Part shown: positions 1 through 10,764 of the stretch, in pieces
Numbering within the stretch: position 1 is the stretch's first letter
Layout of the letters: the number at the start of each line of letters is the position of its first letter
Position numbers and translations under genes: made by a program
The notes under the pieces: generated by a model
The model's input: the letters and a program-made list of their open reading frames with translations, nothing else
What the model was told of the DNA's origin: nothing
Database searches by the model: none
Assembly: GCA_001414345.1 (NCBI GenBank)
Contig: LLCB01000121.1
Span: forward strand, 62,001 to 126,000
DNA length: 64,000 bases
Direction: 5' to 3'
Source of the DNA: Hymenoscyphus infarciens
Taxonomy: Eukaryota > Ascomycota > Leotiomycetes > Helotiales > Helotiaceae

Positions 1-1620
1 ATTAACCTACTACTATACTATCTACCTACTTTCTAATACTTATACTTTTACGAGTAGGCTAAGCGACTTCTTATTATTTACTAAATTCTTTGTCTTAAGA
101 TTAGGATCTTAATTAATAGATTTAGTGTAGGTATTAAGGATATATCGTATACTATTCTTACTATAGTGATTAAGGTATATATTAGTTAGATAAGAGTAAG
201 AGATATACGCTTAAAAGATTACGCGCTAAGTCTTCTTAGAAAGGATAATACGTAGATAGAATTCGTATATCTCTTTTACCTTATACTCGAGGATAAACTA
301 ACCTTTATCTAACTTTATAATCTTATAGAATTCGTTCTAATTAATTAGATAAACGATTATAGCCTCTTTTACCTTCTTAAGAGTAGGCTACTCTTAACCG
401 ATTTATATAACGTCTTTTAAAGCGTTAGTATCTACTAGTATAGAATTATCTATTAATTTATTTATAATAGCTTTATCTTATTATTCTTATTAATCGAGCT
501 CTTTTAATATTATACAACGAGGCTTTATACGCTGCTTACGCTCTATCTTATCCTTATACTTAAGAGCTAGTATATTAGTAGTAGTAGTAATAGTAGAAGA
601 AGATAGAGAGAGAATAGATTTTAATACTCGAATATTATAAGACATTCTAGTATATAGTTTTAATTTACTTAAAAACGAGTATAGATATATAGTAAAAGTA
701 GTAAATATTTACTAACTAGAATACCTCTGTTTTAATAGTTTTACTCTCTAAAAATAAGAAGTATAAAAACAAGAGGTATTCTAGGTATTATTTATTAATT
801 AAGGGATATTTAAGATATAAATCATTATTTAGAGAGTAAAATAGATAATTACTAATATATAAATAGACTCGGGAATAGTAGAGTACTAAGAAAGCGTAAA
901 TAATAGTAGTCTAGCTAAGAAGAAGAAGTAGTAAGAATATAGAAAGTAAGCTAGATTTCGATTTTAAGAAACGTATTTTATTTGATTATACTATTAAATT
1001 AGTTAAAATTAGAAGAAAATAGAAATATAAGCGTTATTAGTTTTCCCTCGTTAAAAGAAACTACGCTATAATAGCTACTAATAACCGCTTATTAATACTA
1101 CTATAGGTATATAAAAAGAAGCGAGCCTAAGCCTTAGAAGAGCTAGGTTATAACGTTATAACTAGCCTTTCTAAGAACTATATAACTCGTCTAATATTAG
1201 TATAACTACGTCGCCTTTTAACCTTAGATACTAAGTCTATAATATATATATATAATTAGCCTTTAATAGTATTTAAAGTTACTTAGAAACGTAACTAAAA
1301 AGACTAAATACCTCTTATATAATATTCTAAAAGTATAACTAGATAGATAGAATTATTATAATTAATTATTAAACTAATAATAAATATAAAGATTTAATAT
1401 TTAAAAGTAAAGAGAATTTAACGTTTATTAGACATAAAATCTATTAATTATTAGCTTAATAATTTAGATATATATTTATTTTATATTTTAAGTTTATTAT
1501 AAACTATAACTCTTTTACTTTTAGTCTTTAATAGATAAAAAAAACTAGTAAATTAGAGAAATAATAAACTAAAAGTTATATATATATATAAGATAAATAA
1601 ATACTTAATATATAATAGTG
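1..1620. repeat. AT-rich RIP-type block
   Basis: This stretch is extremely rich in A and T with many TA steps and very few CA or TG steps, the mark left by repeat-induced point mutation on duplicated DNA in Pezizomycotina. No open reading frame of credible composition exists on either strand. The block ends sharply near 1620, where normal base composition and CpA/TpG steps return. It probably represents one or more decayed transposons that continue left of the window; no element ends could be recognised. Confidence 0.85.
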
Positions 1621-1799
1621 TGCTTCAGTAGTATACTATTCCAGAACCAGAAGGAAGAACGGGAAACGAGAGAGAAAAAGGCAGATTAATTAAGAAGAAG
1701 AAATGAAATAAAGGAACTAAGAACTCTACTAGCAGTCGATACTATCTTCTACCAACATGGTGTCTTCGTTTAGGATACACGTAACATCATCTACCTAAC

Positions 1800-2240
1800 A
1801 AAGTTGCACTAAAGTATCCAGAAGAGTATCCAAGACTTAACCCATAACTCCAATTCTCCCACCAAAATAGGCGTCGAAGTTGCCAGTAAGCCAAAAGAAC
1901 AAAAGCTTACTCCCAACTTCCTTTCTGGGCCCCTCAGAAATACAGAGTAAGCGATCAAATAGCGAGTAACTCCGCCATATAATTTGGGTGCCAAAATCGA
2001 GTCGCGAGGAAGCTACCAAGTATCCGCTTACCAGACAGTTACAGTTACCTAGTAAGCTACAAAATACCTAGTAAGCTACAAATTGTCTAGTAAGCCATCA
2101 ACCACCTAGTAAGCCAATAAATACCAGCTTACTCTACCCGAATTTCAGCCCCCAATCACCTATCCAAGTAATCCAGCAACCATTCGAGTGTCAAAAAAAA
2201 AGAGAATGTGAGTAAGCCATATTCTACCGCCAAGTATCGC
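1800..2240 (-). repeat. Dispersed repeat with GCTTACTRGGTAAC core
   Basis: On the minus strand this segment holds several spaced copies of a GCTTACTAGGT motif (plus-strand CCTAGTAAGC at about 2048, 2069, 2090 and 2107) together with a segment reading CTCGCGACTCGATTTTGG. Closely similar phrases occur on the plus strand at 28470-28720. The shared core and matching flanks indicate a dispersed non-coding repeat family, present in opposite orientations at the two places. The short open frames through it have no protein-like composition. Confidence 0.6.
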
Positions 2241-2729
2241 AAAGATTTACGACGCTCGCGCAAAACAAATTGATCGATATTTCGGTGAGCAGCTCAATCC
2301 ACATCTGATAAATGAATATCTTCCGCCATTTTCTCTTCAATAACAAGGCCTTGCTTGGAGTTGCTTCCTATAGTGTTTTCATTTAGTAGGCCTAACCCAT
2401 AGGGCTTTGAATGGACCTCTAAACTGTAGATAGGACTCAACTTTTGGGGTTTTTTTATGCCTCGCATTCACCACGAGCAGACCTGCTCGCTTAGACTCCA
2501 GCCTTGGCCTTGCGGAAATAGCGTCAAAAAACCACCACCAAATACCTTGGAAGTAGTACTGTCCACTCAAATAGTACACTCGCACTACCTCCAGAACAAA
2601 CACTAGTTCTTAACCGAAGCATTCAGTACTAAAGTACTTAGCATAAAACTAGGAAAAGGAAAGTAGAAAGCAAACACCTCAAAAGATTATGGGTATCATA
2701 ACATCATATTCTCATCATATATCATCAAA
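2241..2729. other. Intergenic, no gene seen
   Basis: Sequence of ordinary composition between the dispersed repeat and the 3' end of the YBP-like gene. It should contain the 3' UTR of that minus-strand gene. I see no credible coding exon or RNA gene. Confidence 0.5.
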
Positions 2730-4805
2730 TCATACATCCATCTGCTTCGAACAAAGCGCTATCCTATCCCCAAGCATCTGCAACTCAAAAACCTCTCCAT
2801 GAAAATGACCATCCGCCCCCCCATCAGCCTTTTCCGCGGCCTTAAGTGACTTCACCTGTGCCGCTCTCAGAGGTCCTAAATAGATTTCTTCCACAACTGT
2901 CATCATACTCGGCGGCACAATACTAGAGTAAACCTTGTTGGAAATGAAGAACAAGAAATTGACGACCGCCATATGGAATGGAAAGGATTGCGCTAACTCC
3001 TCTTTTAATTCCTCGTCAGTTGCTGTGCTGAGCGCTGAGGTATCCGGGAATAGGTATGGTTGTGCAGCTGCGAGCGCGACCGTTGTTGCAAAAGCGTTTT
3101 CCGATTTCCGTTCTTGGGAGACGATAATCTCATCTTTCAGCCAGGAGACAGCTGAGGCCTTCAATGTCTCATACGGGCAATGCTCCAAAGTATCACAAAT
3201 GAAGGTTAATCGCAGGCGATCGACTGGATGAGCGTGGAGAATTGCTGAAGTGAGTACATGAGCTGCATATCGTAAAGTTGGCGATGGCGTGTTGGCTGAT
3301 AATAACGAGAGTGCCTGAAGATGCTCAAGGAATTCATCGTCTTCGAGTGGACCGGAAACGAATTCGTTGTTGTGCTCTAACCATAACCCGATAGCTAGCA
3401 CTGCGTCTATCACACCTTGAGCTTCGGTTCCAATGGTAGCGGGTCCTGCGATACCAATAAAGTGCTTCATGAGTTTGGCATGATCTGGAAAAATTGAAAG
3501 TTTTGGTAGTGCTGCTTTTGACTCGAATAAAATTGAAGCAAATATCAGACAGGTGATCAGGGACAAGGAACCGGCCTTGGATAGAGGGATGTCGGACGGT
3601 GATGTTGGGTAGTTTTCTTCTGGGTCTTCTTCCGAGGAAGGTTCATCAGTCTTGAAAATTGCGTCTGAGAGCGCCGAGTAATTTGTCAAGCCAAGATCGC
3701 GCGCGAGGGCCTATAAGGATGTTAGATTAATTGTGTCATAAAATAGAAAGGGAAAACATACCACCAATTGACCAACAATCACATCTCTGGTTTGAAGGGT
3801 GGGTTCCTCCCGGAATGATTCGCCCAAGCTTTTTCTGCCTGTCACGACTCGTTTTGGACTAAACAATTCTTGAAGTCTGGCCGACCACTCGAGTGGATTG
3901 GCGTTGATGTAATCTTCCAACACATGGGTAACAAAAGATTGTAGAAGTTTGTTTTGGATAGCAGCTTCCCGAGGATCCTCGTCTTGGGCTTCTGGGTCCG
4001 GTGCTGATGGGTCCGATTGTGATCCATTCTGAACGACGGGAATATTCATGCTCGACTTTCGGCCGGGCAGAGCAGGTCGTTTTTGACCCGATATAGTGTG
4101 GACAAAAGAAATGACTGCGAGGGTCGCCTGGCTCGACGGACGGAATGCTGCAAGAATTGCCATCAAGGACGTCGAGAGAAATCGCGAGGGGTATTTCGTC
4201 TTGATTCTGGGATGAATGGTTGCAAGTACATTAACCAAAATGCAGAATTTGTCCACCTGGGTCGGTTCTGCTGGTGTGGCTTTCTCCTTCTTATGTTCTT
4301 TAGCATCTTTCGCTGGCTCCTCCTGGTCTGCTTTCTCCTTTTCTGCCTCCAGATTTACATTGGCCAAATCCTTCTCCACGTCTTTTGTTCCCGCTTCTTT
4401 CTCATGGTGATGACCATCCAACTCGTTGTCTTGAACATCCCCGTCCTGCTCAGCCGGACTTAATTCCAATAACTGCAACGCTTCCGTGACCTTCAAGACC
4501 ACTTCCCGTGGATTTCCCAGCCTCGCGATTGTTCCCAAGCATTTCTCCCCACCGGGCATAGGGAGTAGCAGATGAATCAGGTCCCAGCCAATACTTTGCG
4601 TCAATTCAGCATCTTGCAAGATTTCGTTGAGTTTGGGGAGGATTTCGGGAGAAAGATGGGATTCGAGAATGGTGAGATATGTCAGGGGGTCGGTCGCTGG
4701 AGGAAGGCTTTCTGTGATTGCTGTCAGAGCATCTGGGGAGGTAAGGGATGTTGGAGGACTGGTAGGATTCGCAGATGTCGTCGGTGTTATTACAGAGGGA
4801 TCCAT
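2730..4805 (-). CDS. YBP1/YBP2-family (glomulin/ALF4-like) protein
   Basis: Two exons, 4805-3762 and 3710-2730, encode about 674 residues, close to the length of yeast Ybp1. The 51-nt intron (3711-3761) has a GTATGT donor, a CTAAC branch site and a TAG acceptor. The N-terminal region contains the conserved block WDLIHLLLP (residues about 74-82) followed by ARLGNPREVVLK, typical of the Kinetochore_Ybp2 / YAP-binding family (Pfam PF08568). Residues about 116-185 are a charged Glu/Lys linker; the rest is helical and probably HEAT-like. Yeast Ybp1 supports Yap1-dependent oxidative-stress signalling and Ybp2 is also linked to kinetochores; which role applies here cannot be read from sequence. The start at 4805 is the first ATG of the frame; the open frame extends upstream to 4868 only through a non-ATG codon. 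Transcribed divergently from the AhpD-like gene. Confidence 0.88.
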
Positions 4806-5705
4806 ATTGACATGTATTTGGAGTATGAAGATGTAGATTGAGCGAGAGAAGTTTGCGATCGAGTTCAAGGTCGAGGTTTTAGGGGGGGGGAAGAATGTTG
4901 AAATACGAGAGAGTTGGAGCTAACTGCGGGGCATTCACTGCCTGAGCTGTCTGCCCTGGCAGCAATGACGCGCTGTAACAATACTTCACCCACGTGATGC
5001 TTTTCTTACCCTTCCCTTCAAGCCTTTCTTCCCCTCCAAGTTCCTTAATTAGGTACGAAAATCATGATATTTTCGCCATTGCTCCTACCTAATGGGTATG
5101 ATCGAACGCAACAATAGCCTCGGAAGGAGCCTCTGTCGAAGCTTACAAATGAAGCTGCATTTCTACGCCATTGCGATTGGTGTTGTTGCGTAACGTTAAC
5201 TCTCCTAGGTGCATCTTTCCATGCTCTCAGGTACGGTACTTGTACTTCAAGTCGCGTCCGATTTCGTTCTCTGCTATATCTGCGGAGTAGGTAGCAATTA
5301 CAATAACTTCATTTCCATCATATGAGAAGGTTATCCCTAAGTAGGTTACCATCTCATCGCAATTGCCTTTTACACTTCCACAATCCGGTAGGTTTGCCGG
5401 GAAAACCTCTCGGAAATGTTACTGCCTCGATTGAGGGCACAAAGGGAGCTTCTTCGTCATTCTCGCCGTTATCATTCTTCCGCGACTGTCTCTCACCCTG
5501 CGAAAGAGTTCCAGCGACGACAACACACAGCATTAAGTGGCAAGATATCCGGTAGGGGAAACTGCGAGGTCGGAATCAGGATATTGAGTGCTATACCCGG
5601 CTGACAGGATATACAGTCCGAGCTACCAACAAATACCTTCAGATTCCCCCTCAATCTGCCGCCAAAACATCCGAATTACACTCCTTTCGTAGAACCTATT
5701 CTACC
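4806..5705. promoter_or_regulatory. Divergent intergenic promoter region
   Basis: About 900 bp separates the start codons of the minus-strand YBP-like gene and the plus-strand AhpD-like gene, so both promoters must lie here. No clear TATA box is visible for either gene. A G run sits at about 4882-4890. Small open frames at 5322-5604 overlap in different frames and look like chance. Confidence 0.5.
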
Positions 5706-6593
5706 ATGTCGACCTTCAAAGACCCTACCCCAGAGGAGGCAATCGCCTTGTTCAAAGCGATCGAGGAGAAGTTTCCCCACAAGACATTGGGCGATGACAA
5801 GTGGTACCTGGTGGCGGTCGGTGACCTTTCCAACCTCTGGAGTAGATCTTTACTGATCTGCTAGCTCTCTGGTCTGGTGTGTGTCGAGCCGGAGTTGGTT
5901 GGAACCCTCTATACATACCTCATCAACAAACCCGAATTTGCTACATCCGAGTCTCGTAAAGCCTTGATACGCAGAATCCGGGAGGGGCTGGTCAAAAACA
6001 TGTCAATTCAAGGAGTGGTCAAACCAATCGCATCCATTATCTCCATTACAGCTGTCGAAAGACCCGAGGATCAGGACTTGTCGTTCTCGAGGTAGGATAC
6101 CGATTCCTGCAAGCTAGGAAATTTACTAACAATCTTTGCAGAGAGAATTGGAACGCCGGACCAGAAAACCGCAAGAGAGGAGAAGCATGGCTTAATCAGA
6201 TCTATGAGGGCAACCTTACCGATACGACTGATCACTTTTTGGCTCACAAAGATTTCGACTGGATTTCGCGAGAGATCACTTATGGACTTTACCTTTCCGA
6301 CCACAGCATACTTGGGGCTTATGATACCGAGCTTATTGTCCTTGCGGGTGTCATGATTCAAAACTTGAAGCTTTCCACCGGATGGCATTTGCGCGGCACG
6401 AGAAGAATTGGCGTATCTATGGAAGACTGCGAGTTGGTGCAACAATGTGTAAGTACTTTCCGAGCCCAAGTGGATACTCCCCACACTAACACTGTTATAG
6501 GTGGAGCTTGTTGCCAAGTTTGGCGGGGTTAGTCTCCACAAAGTTCCAAGGGTGGCAGATATTGAACATCAAGTCAACCAATTCAAAAAGTAA
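5706..6593 (+). CDS. AhpD-like / carboxymuconolactone decarboxylase-like protein
   Basis: Four exons, 5706-5816, 5865-6091, 6142-6448 and 6501-6593, give about 245 residues. Introns 2 and 3 have GTAGGA and GTAAGT donors with CTAAC branch sites and CAG/TAG acceptors. Intron 1 (48 nt) uses a weak GTCGGT donor at 5817, so that junction is the least certain; it yields WYLVA-LSGLV. The protein begins MSTFKDPTPEEA and belongs by its sequence pattern to the fungal group of AhpD/CMD-fold proteins, with the helical core at about residues 35-95 (EGLVKNMSIQGVVKP). The Cys-x-x-Cys pair of catalytic AhpD enzymes is absent from that helix, so classical peroxidase or decarboxylase activity is doubtful. No signal peptide is seen. 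Confidence 0.75.
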
Positions 6594-7945
6594 AAGATGC
6601 AGTGGATGCATGGCTCATGGAAAGTTTCAATATAATACATCCCTGGGTTTCACGGATTTCAATAAATAAAAGCGAGTTCAAGTTGTCGATATCCCATCAA
6701 AGCTCTTTTCTTTTCCCGCTTATTTTTCCCTCTGCCTGTTTGCTGTCATTGCTCTTCTGTTTCAAGCGTCGTCTGCCATAATTCGACCGACAGCCTGGGG
6801 CCAGTTGTCATGCACCTACTTTCCTTGCCGATTCAAGGATTAAAAAATATCATCGTATTGTTTTTAAGGCATTGAAACGGAAGTATCCGACCGATGGGTG
6901 TCGAGAGTAATGAACCATATCAATTCCGGGCAAACCCGTGCGATTGATAGCGAGAAATAAGGAACCGTGAGTAGCGAAGGACCAGATTGGGATTTAGAGC
7001 AGGAGGAATATCGTGCGGGAGGCAGCTGGCTGATGTCAGAGAAGGAGATGGGCGACGGCGCATACAGTTGGTATGTACTCATCGGGATCCCCGCAGCCTT
7101 GGAATCCTTTCCGTGTGTGCAGGGTTAAGTTTCTATAGATATAAGGCGTGCGCTCTTCAAGACTTCCCATAAGGGGGATAGTTTGAAGTCGAATGGGTGT
7201 TGAACCCAAGAGTACAGAGAGAACACCTCACCTCTTGAACCTATCATTCTACAGACACGGGGGAAAGCGAGCTGAATTGATAGACAGTGAGAGTCAGAAA
7301 TAGAAGCCATACGATAAAAAAACATGGGATCAACGGTGACAGGTCGAGCAGGTGGAAAAATGGTTCTGGAGGGTTGCATTATATGCACCGAATGTTGTTC
7401 TGTCTGTTAGCAATGGTTAGGTAGTCTAACGAGTTGGCCAGTGAAGATCCACAAAGTTCACAAAATTACTATGCTCTGCATAATCTGCGGAGAAAGATGA
7501 CTGCACTGAAGCCCCAGATTTTACAAGCATTAAATCCTGTTGTTTATTGAATCTACGAATCAGGACTTGAGTAGCGTACGTGCGGAAGATTCAACTCATA
7601 AGATAGATTACCTGAAAAAATGGCCTTGGGGTTGAAGGTTTCGAGGAGGAAATGGTGGGGAACAAGTTTTCTAAAAGAAAACTCGACTAATCTGCATTTC
7701 TTCACAAGTATGGTTTGATATGTGAGAGGCGCTCCCTTTCTTGTGAAGGGTGGATTTGTATATAGAAAAAGAGGATGCGCATTCTTCGACCTACTGGGAG
7801 ACAAATAAAACAGTAAAAGCGTAATGCAAATCGCTCTCAACTCAAAATTACCTTCACTGGCTGAGAAAAAAACTAAGGGGTTCCGAGACGAAAGTTAAGT
7901 GAGTCAATATCTGGTAGCTATTTATGCTGAAAATGTTGCTTAACA

Positions 7946-8012
7946 TCGGACGTTGACCGAGTCGCTGTCACGGATGTCGGCCGAAAGAATTCAGTTCGGA
8001 CGTCGGCCGAGT
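7946..8012. repeat. Three spaced CGGACGTCGGCCGAG-like motifs
   Basis: Three copies of a near-identical motif start with CGGA at 7947, 7971 and 7997 (CGGACGTTGACCGAG, CGGATGTCGGCCGAA, CGGACGTCGGCCGAG), spaced 24 and 26 bp. Each carries a CGG and a CCG half, the kind of site bound by Zn2Cys6 transcription factors. Binding is an inference; it could also be a small decayed tandem repeat. Confidence 0.45.
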
Positions 8013-8502
8013 TATGAAGCAGGTTTCCGAGGGCTACCTTAATGTAAACAACCCACCACAGGTATGCTCCTTGGTAACGCCAAATTAAGCGACTACGAAA
8101 ATTGCTACAAGCACATCACTTAACAACGAAACCACGTGTAAATGATAGAACATCAAGTACTATTTCCAGAGCATATATATATATATACTTACAAGGATTT
8201 GGCCCCGTCGGAGAATGGATAATAGACGCCAAACTAACTTATACGGCTCCGTGAAAGGAACAGCCCCTTTTCAGCTAACTCACTTGTTAAGGCTCTGCCT
8301 CTAATTTGAGCCAAAAACCGGATACTATTTACCATCATCAACGCGTCTTGTGGAATTTTGACGTAAGTTTTCCTAGGAGTTAACTGATAACTCCATCCCG
8401 CGCCGCCTCACCGGCGTGAGTCATTAACAAATCAATCGGATAAACGACCCAAAGAAGAACATTTCCGCAAGTTGCCAGGTATTTTCGTCTAGTCCCATCG
8501 TC

Positions 8503-8508
8503 TATAAA
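8503..8508 (+). promoter_or_regulatory. TATA box of the DUF1330-like gene
   Basis: TATAAA within TCTATAAAAG lies 71 bp before the ATG at 8574. It is the best TATA match in the intergenic region and is sensibly placed for a short 5' UTR. Confidence 0.55.
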
Positions 8509-8573
8509 AGTGGTGAGATCTGGAAGTCTTTGTGAAATCACTCTTGCCAAATTAACTCCTCTCAACTTTCACC

Positions 8574-9338
8574 ATGGCACCACACACAGTCTATTTCCTC
8601 TCTGTCCCCTCGACCTCTGAGGCAACTACAATCGCAGCTCTCTGGGCTCAAGACCCAAAGCCCGTGACAGTAGCCAAGGCTTACTACTTCCTCTCAGAAT
8701 CCCATCTTTCAGAAACTTTGGTCAATTCCTCTCCAACGAAGTCCTCGCCATTCAACCTTGTCACTGTTCTTGCAGGGGCTTCCACCAGCTTGCCAACTTC
8801 TATCAAAGATCTCACCACACAAGTTTGGACCTTGAACGCCGAATTCGAAGACCAATGGACTCAAAATTACACAGCCAGTCATGCAACACTACTCGAAAAC
8901 TCCATCCCCGTGGAACCATTCCCACTCCAACCCTCCTCACAACCAAACCCTAACGAGGAACCCGTCAAATTCCCACTCACCCCTCAACTACGAACTTTTC
9001 TCTCCACGTTCTCGCATGAGAACACCGGCCCAGTAACAATGCTCAACCTCCTCAAGTTCCACGACGGCATGTTTCCCCAGTATCAAAAGTATATGGAAGG
9101 GTTTCAAGAAGTTCTAGCTCCGAAATATGGTATTTCGGTCGGACTCCTAGGTCCGGTTCTGGATCAAGAGGAGAATAAGGGCATATTGTTTGATATGACA
9201 GGCTGGATTCGGTATCCTGGGGCGGCGAACTTTGGGAGGATGCTTGAGGACGAGCTGTATAAGGATTTGGATCGGAAGTTCAAGAAAGGTGTTGTGAAGG
9301 ATAACCCACTTTTGTTGATTGTAGATTTGAAGGAATAG
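8574..9338 (+). CDS. DUF1330-like protein
   Basis: Single exon of 254 residues with a good start context (CACCATGG). The C-terminal half contains GPVTMLNLLKF at residues 152-162, a hallmark of the DUF1330 family, whose members adopt a dimeric alpha/beta ferredoxin-like barrel. It continues with YQKYMEGFQEVLAPKYG and ends with WIRYPGAANFGRML and LLIVDLKE, in the usual order. The N-terminal 140 residues are a less conserved Ser/Thr/Pro-rich region with a YxFL-type beta pattern, possibly a degenerate second copy of the fold. No signal peptide or membrane segment is visible. Biochemical function is unknown for most of the family. A TATA box lies 71 bp upstream. Confidence 0.8.
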   Translation: MAPHTVYFLSVPSTSEATTIAALWAQDPKPVTVAKAYYFLSESHLSETLVNSSPTKSSPFNLVTVLAGASTSLPTSIKDLTTQVWTLNAEFEDQWTQNYTASHATLLENSIPVEPFPLQPSSQPNPNEEPVKFPLTPQLRTFLSTFSHENTGPVTMLNLLKFHDGMFPQYQKYMEGFQEVLAPKYGISVGLLGPVLDQEENKGILFDMTGWIRYPGAANFGRMLEDELYKDLDRKFKKGVVKDNPLLLIVDLKE

Positions 9339-9704
9339 AGGGAAGAAAGATGTTTGTAGAATACAACACTCTTAGCTGAATTATAAGTTGAAGTTGATAC
9401 CACCAGAGAGACACTGTCATTAGATGTGGCGTCGATGTGTCTTACTTTGATATGGTATTTATCTGCTGGGTACCTGACAAAACTGGTAAAGAAACATCGG
9501 GTAAGTTCAGTGTGTCTCCCCAGAGTCGAATAATGAGAAGATTTTGAGCTGGGTTTTTGAAATCTTCTTGATATCCATCAAAACGTATGAATCAACCAGT
9601 CTCAATAAACGGCTTTTTCCTCTTCGTAGTTTTAAGTGTGGGTTTTCGGTCATTAGAGAGGCTATGACCTCTGGGTCTTCAAATCGTAGGCTCTAATCTG
9701 ACTA

Positions 9705-10188
9705 CAGTGAGTTGCGAGTTAAGCTTCTCTTTTGACGATTTTTTTAAACCGTGCGTTTTTAGAAAGAAAACTTTTTACCTAGATACTCTTTCTCTCTTTA
9801 CTTAATAATAACATATGTTATTATATCTCTAAGAATAGCTATTAAGAGCTCTATACCCCCTTTCTTACTCTATAAACTTTTCAGGAAGAAAACAGATACT
9901 TAGATATATATCTAAGTTTTTATAGGGTCTTAGCAGAATTATAGGGGTATAAAAAAATTTCTTACAAAAAAGGGGTTTTCTAAGAATTAACTATTATTAA
10001 GTTTATTCTTATTATACTTACTTAGATATAGTAATAAATAAAGAGTAAGGATAAGAAGATATAGCGGTTCTTTCTAGCTAGGTCTTATAAGTACTTTAGT
10101 TTTCTAATAAATAAGAAGAGAGAAAAAATTCTAAAAACGCACGGTTTAAAAAAATCGTCAAAAGGGAAGCTTAACTCGCAACTCACTG
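9705..10188. mobile_element. MITE with 60-bp terminal inverted repeats, TA target site
   Basis: Left arm 9705-9764 begins CAGTGAGTTGCGAGTTAAGC. The right arm 10129-10188 is its reverse complement over 60 bp with one mismatch, a C/T difference. The dinucleotide TA flanks both ends (9703-9704 and 10189-10190), the target duplication of Tc1/mariner/pogo elements, and the CAGT terminus fits pogo/Fot1-like ends. The roughly 360-bp interior is AT-rich and codes for nothing, so this is a non-autonomous miniature element that would need a transposase from elsewhere. Confidence 0.88.
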
Positions 10189-10190
10189 TA

Positions 10191-10764
10191 TATAGTGTTC
10201 AAATATTAGATTACAATCTTCAAACTTCTCATGACGACGAAAGAGGAAAGGTAGCGCAAGGACGAACCACCATGAGTGGGGGACAGGGATCCAATCAATC
10301 GATAAAATGTTCCTCGAAGATATTACCTTGCACCACGTGGCAAATGTCTCCATCCAAATACCAAGCTAGGGTCCCGCTCTTGCTGTGGGAACTTGGAATC
10401 TACTCAACACGGTACATAGATCCCGGGGATCTCACATGGATTTTCCGCATCTTATGTCTAAGTGCCTTGAAACCTGATGCAACCCCAAAGGAAGATGATA
10501 TTGTTTAGCGTAAATCCAAGCAGTTCCCATCATCGGTCAAGTATTCGCGGAAGGCGTACAAATAATTCTGCCGCAATCCTCCAAGACTAGCACTTTGCTG
10601 CTTACATGGGGTGGCATGAATCTTTCTCTTGCCTTCCTTGTTGCCTCTTTTTACATATAGCATACTAGGAAAACATTCAACGACCCTTCTACTTTCCTAT
10701 CGTTGACAAATTTTGTAAACTATTCTTTTAGCCTTTCGAACAATACCAAGCTAGGCTATAAATT
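10191..10764. other. Intergenic, no supported gene
   Basis: A 78-codon frame with an ATG (10272-10508) has no recognisable motif or splice context, and I do not call it. This stretch would have held the promoter of the now broken PTH11-like gene. Confidence 0.45.

Larger units (their letters stand above)
6594..8573. other. 2-kb intergenic region
   Basis: No convincing gene. Minus-strand open frames at 6864-7082, 7125-7388 and 7553-7840 lack protein-like composition, family motifs and consistent splice signals. The left part should carry the 3' UTR of the AhpD-like gene and the right end the promoter of the DUF1330-like gene. A short spaced repeat of a CGGACGT motif lies at 7946-8012, and a run of TA dinucleotides at about 8174-8187. 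Confidence 0.5.

Noticed and set aside
1809..2019. Two short minus-strand frames
   Set aside because: They lie wholly within the dispersed repeat and use non-ATG starts or lack any protein-like feature.
2935..3231. Plus-strand 98-codon frame
   Set aside because: Antisense shadow of the YBP-like exon 2; the minus strand has the conserved protein.
4083..4463. Plus-strand 126-codon frame with hydrophobic stretches
   Set aside because: Antisense to the Glu/Lys-rich linker of the YBP-like gene; reverse-complemented Lys/Glu codons create the apparent Phe/Leu/Cys-rich hydrophobicity.
4806..4868. N-terminal extension of the YBP-like protein
   Set aside because: Begins at a non-ATG codon; MDPSV at 4805 is the first ATG and starts the family-like sequence.
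9640..9700. Possible tRNA-like segment
   Set aside because: A GGTCTTCAAATC phrase resembles a B box, but no A box, acceptor stem or anticodon arm can be formed.
10272..10508. 78-codon plus-strand frame upstream of the PTH11-like pseudogene
   Set aside because: No family motif, no continuity with the receptor, and composition typical of chance frames.
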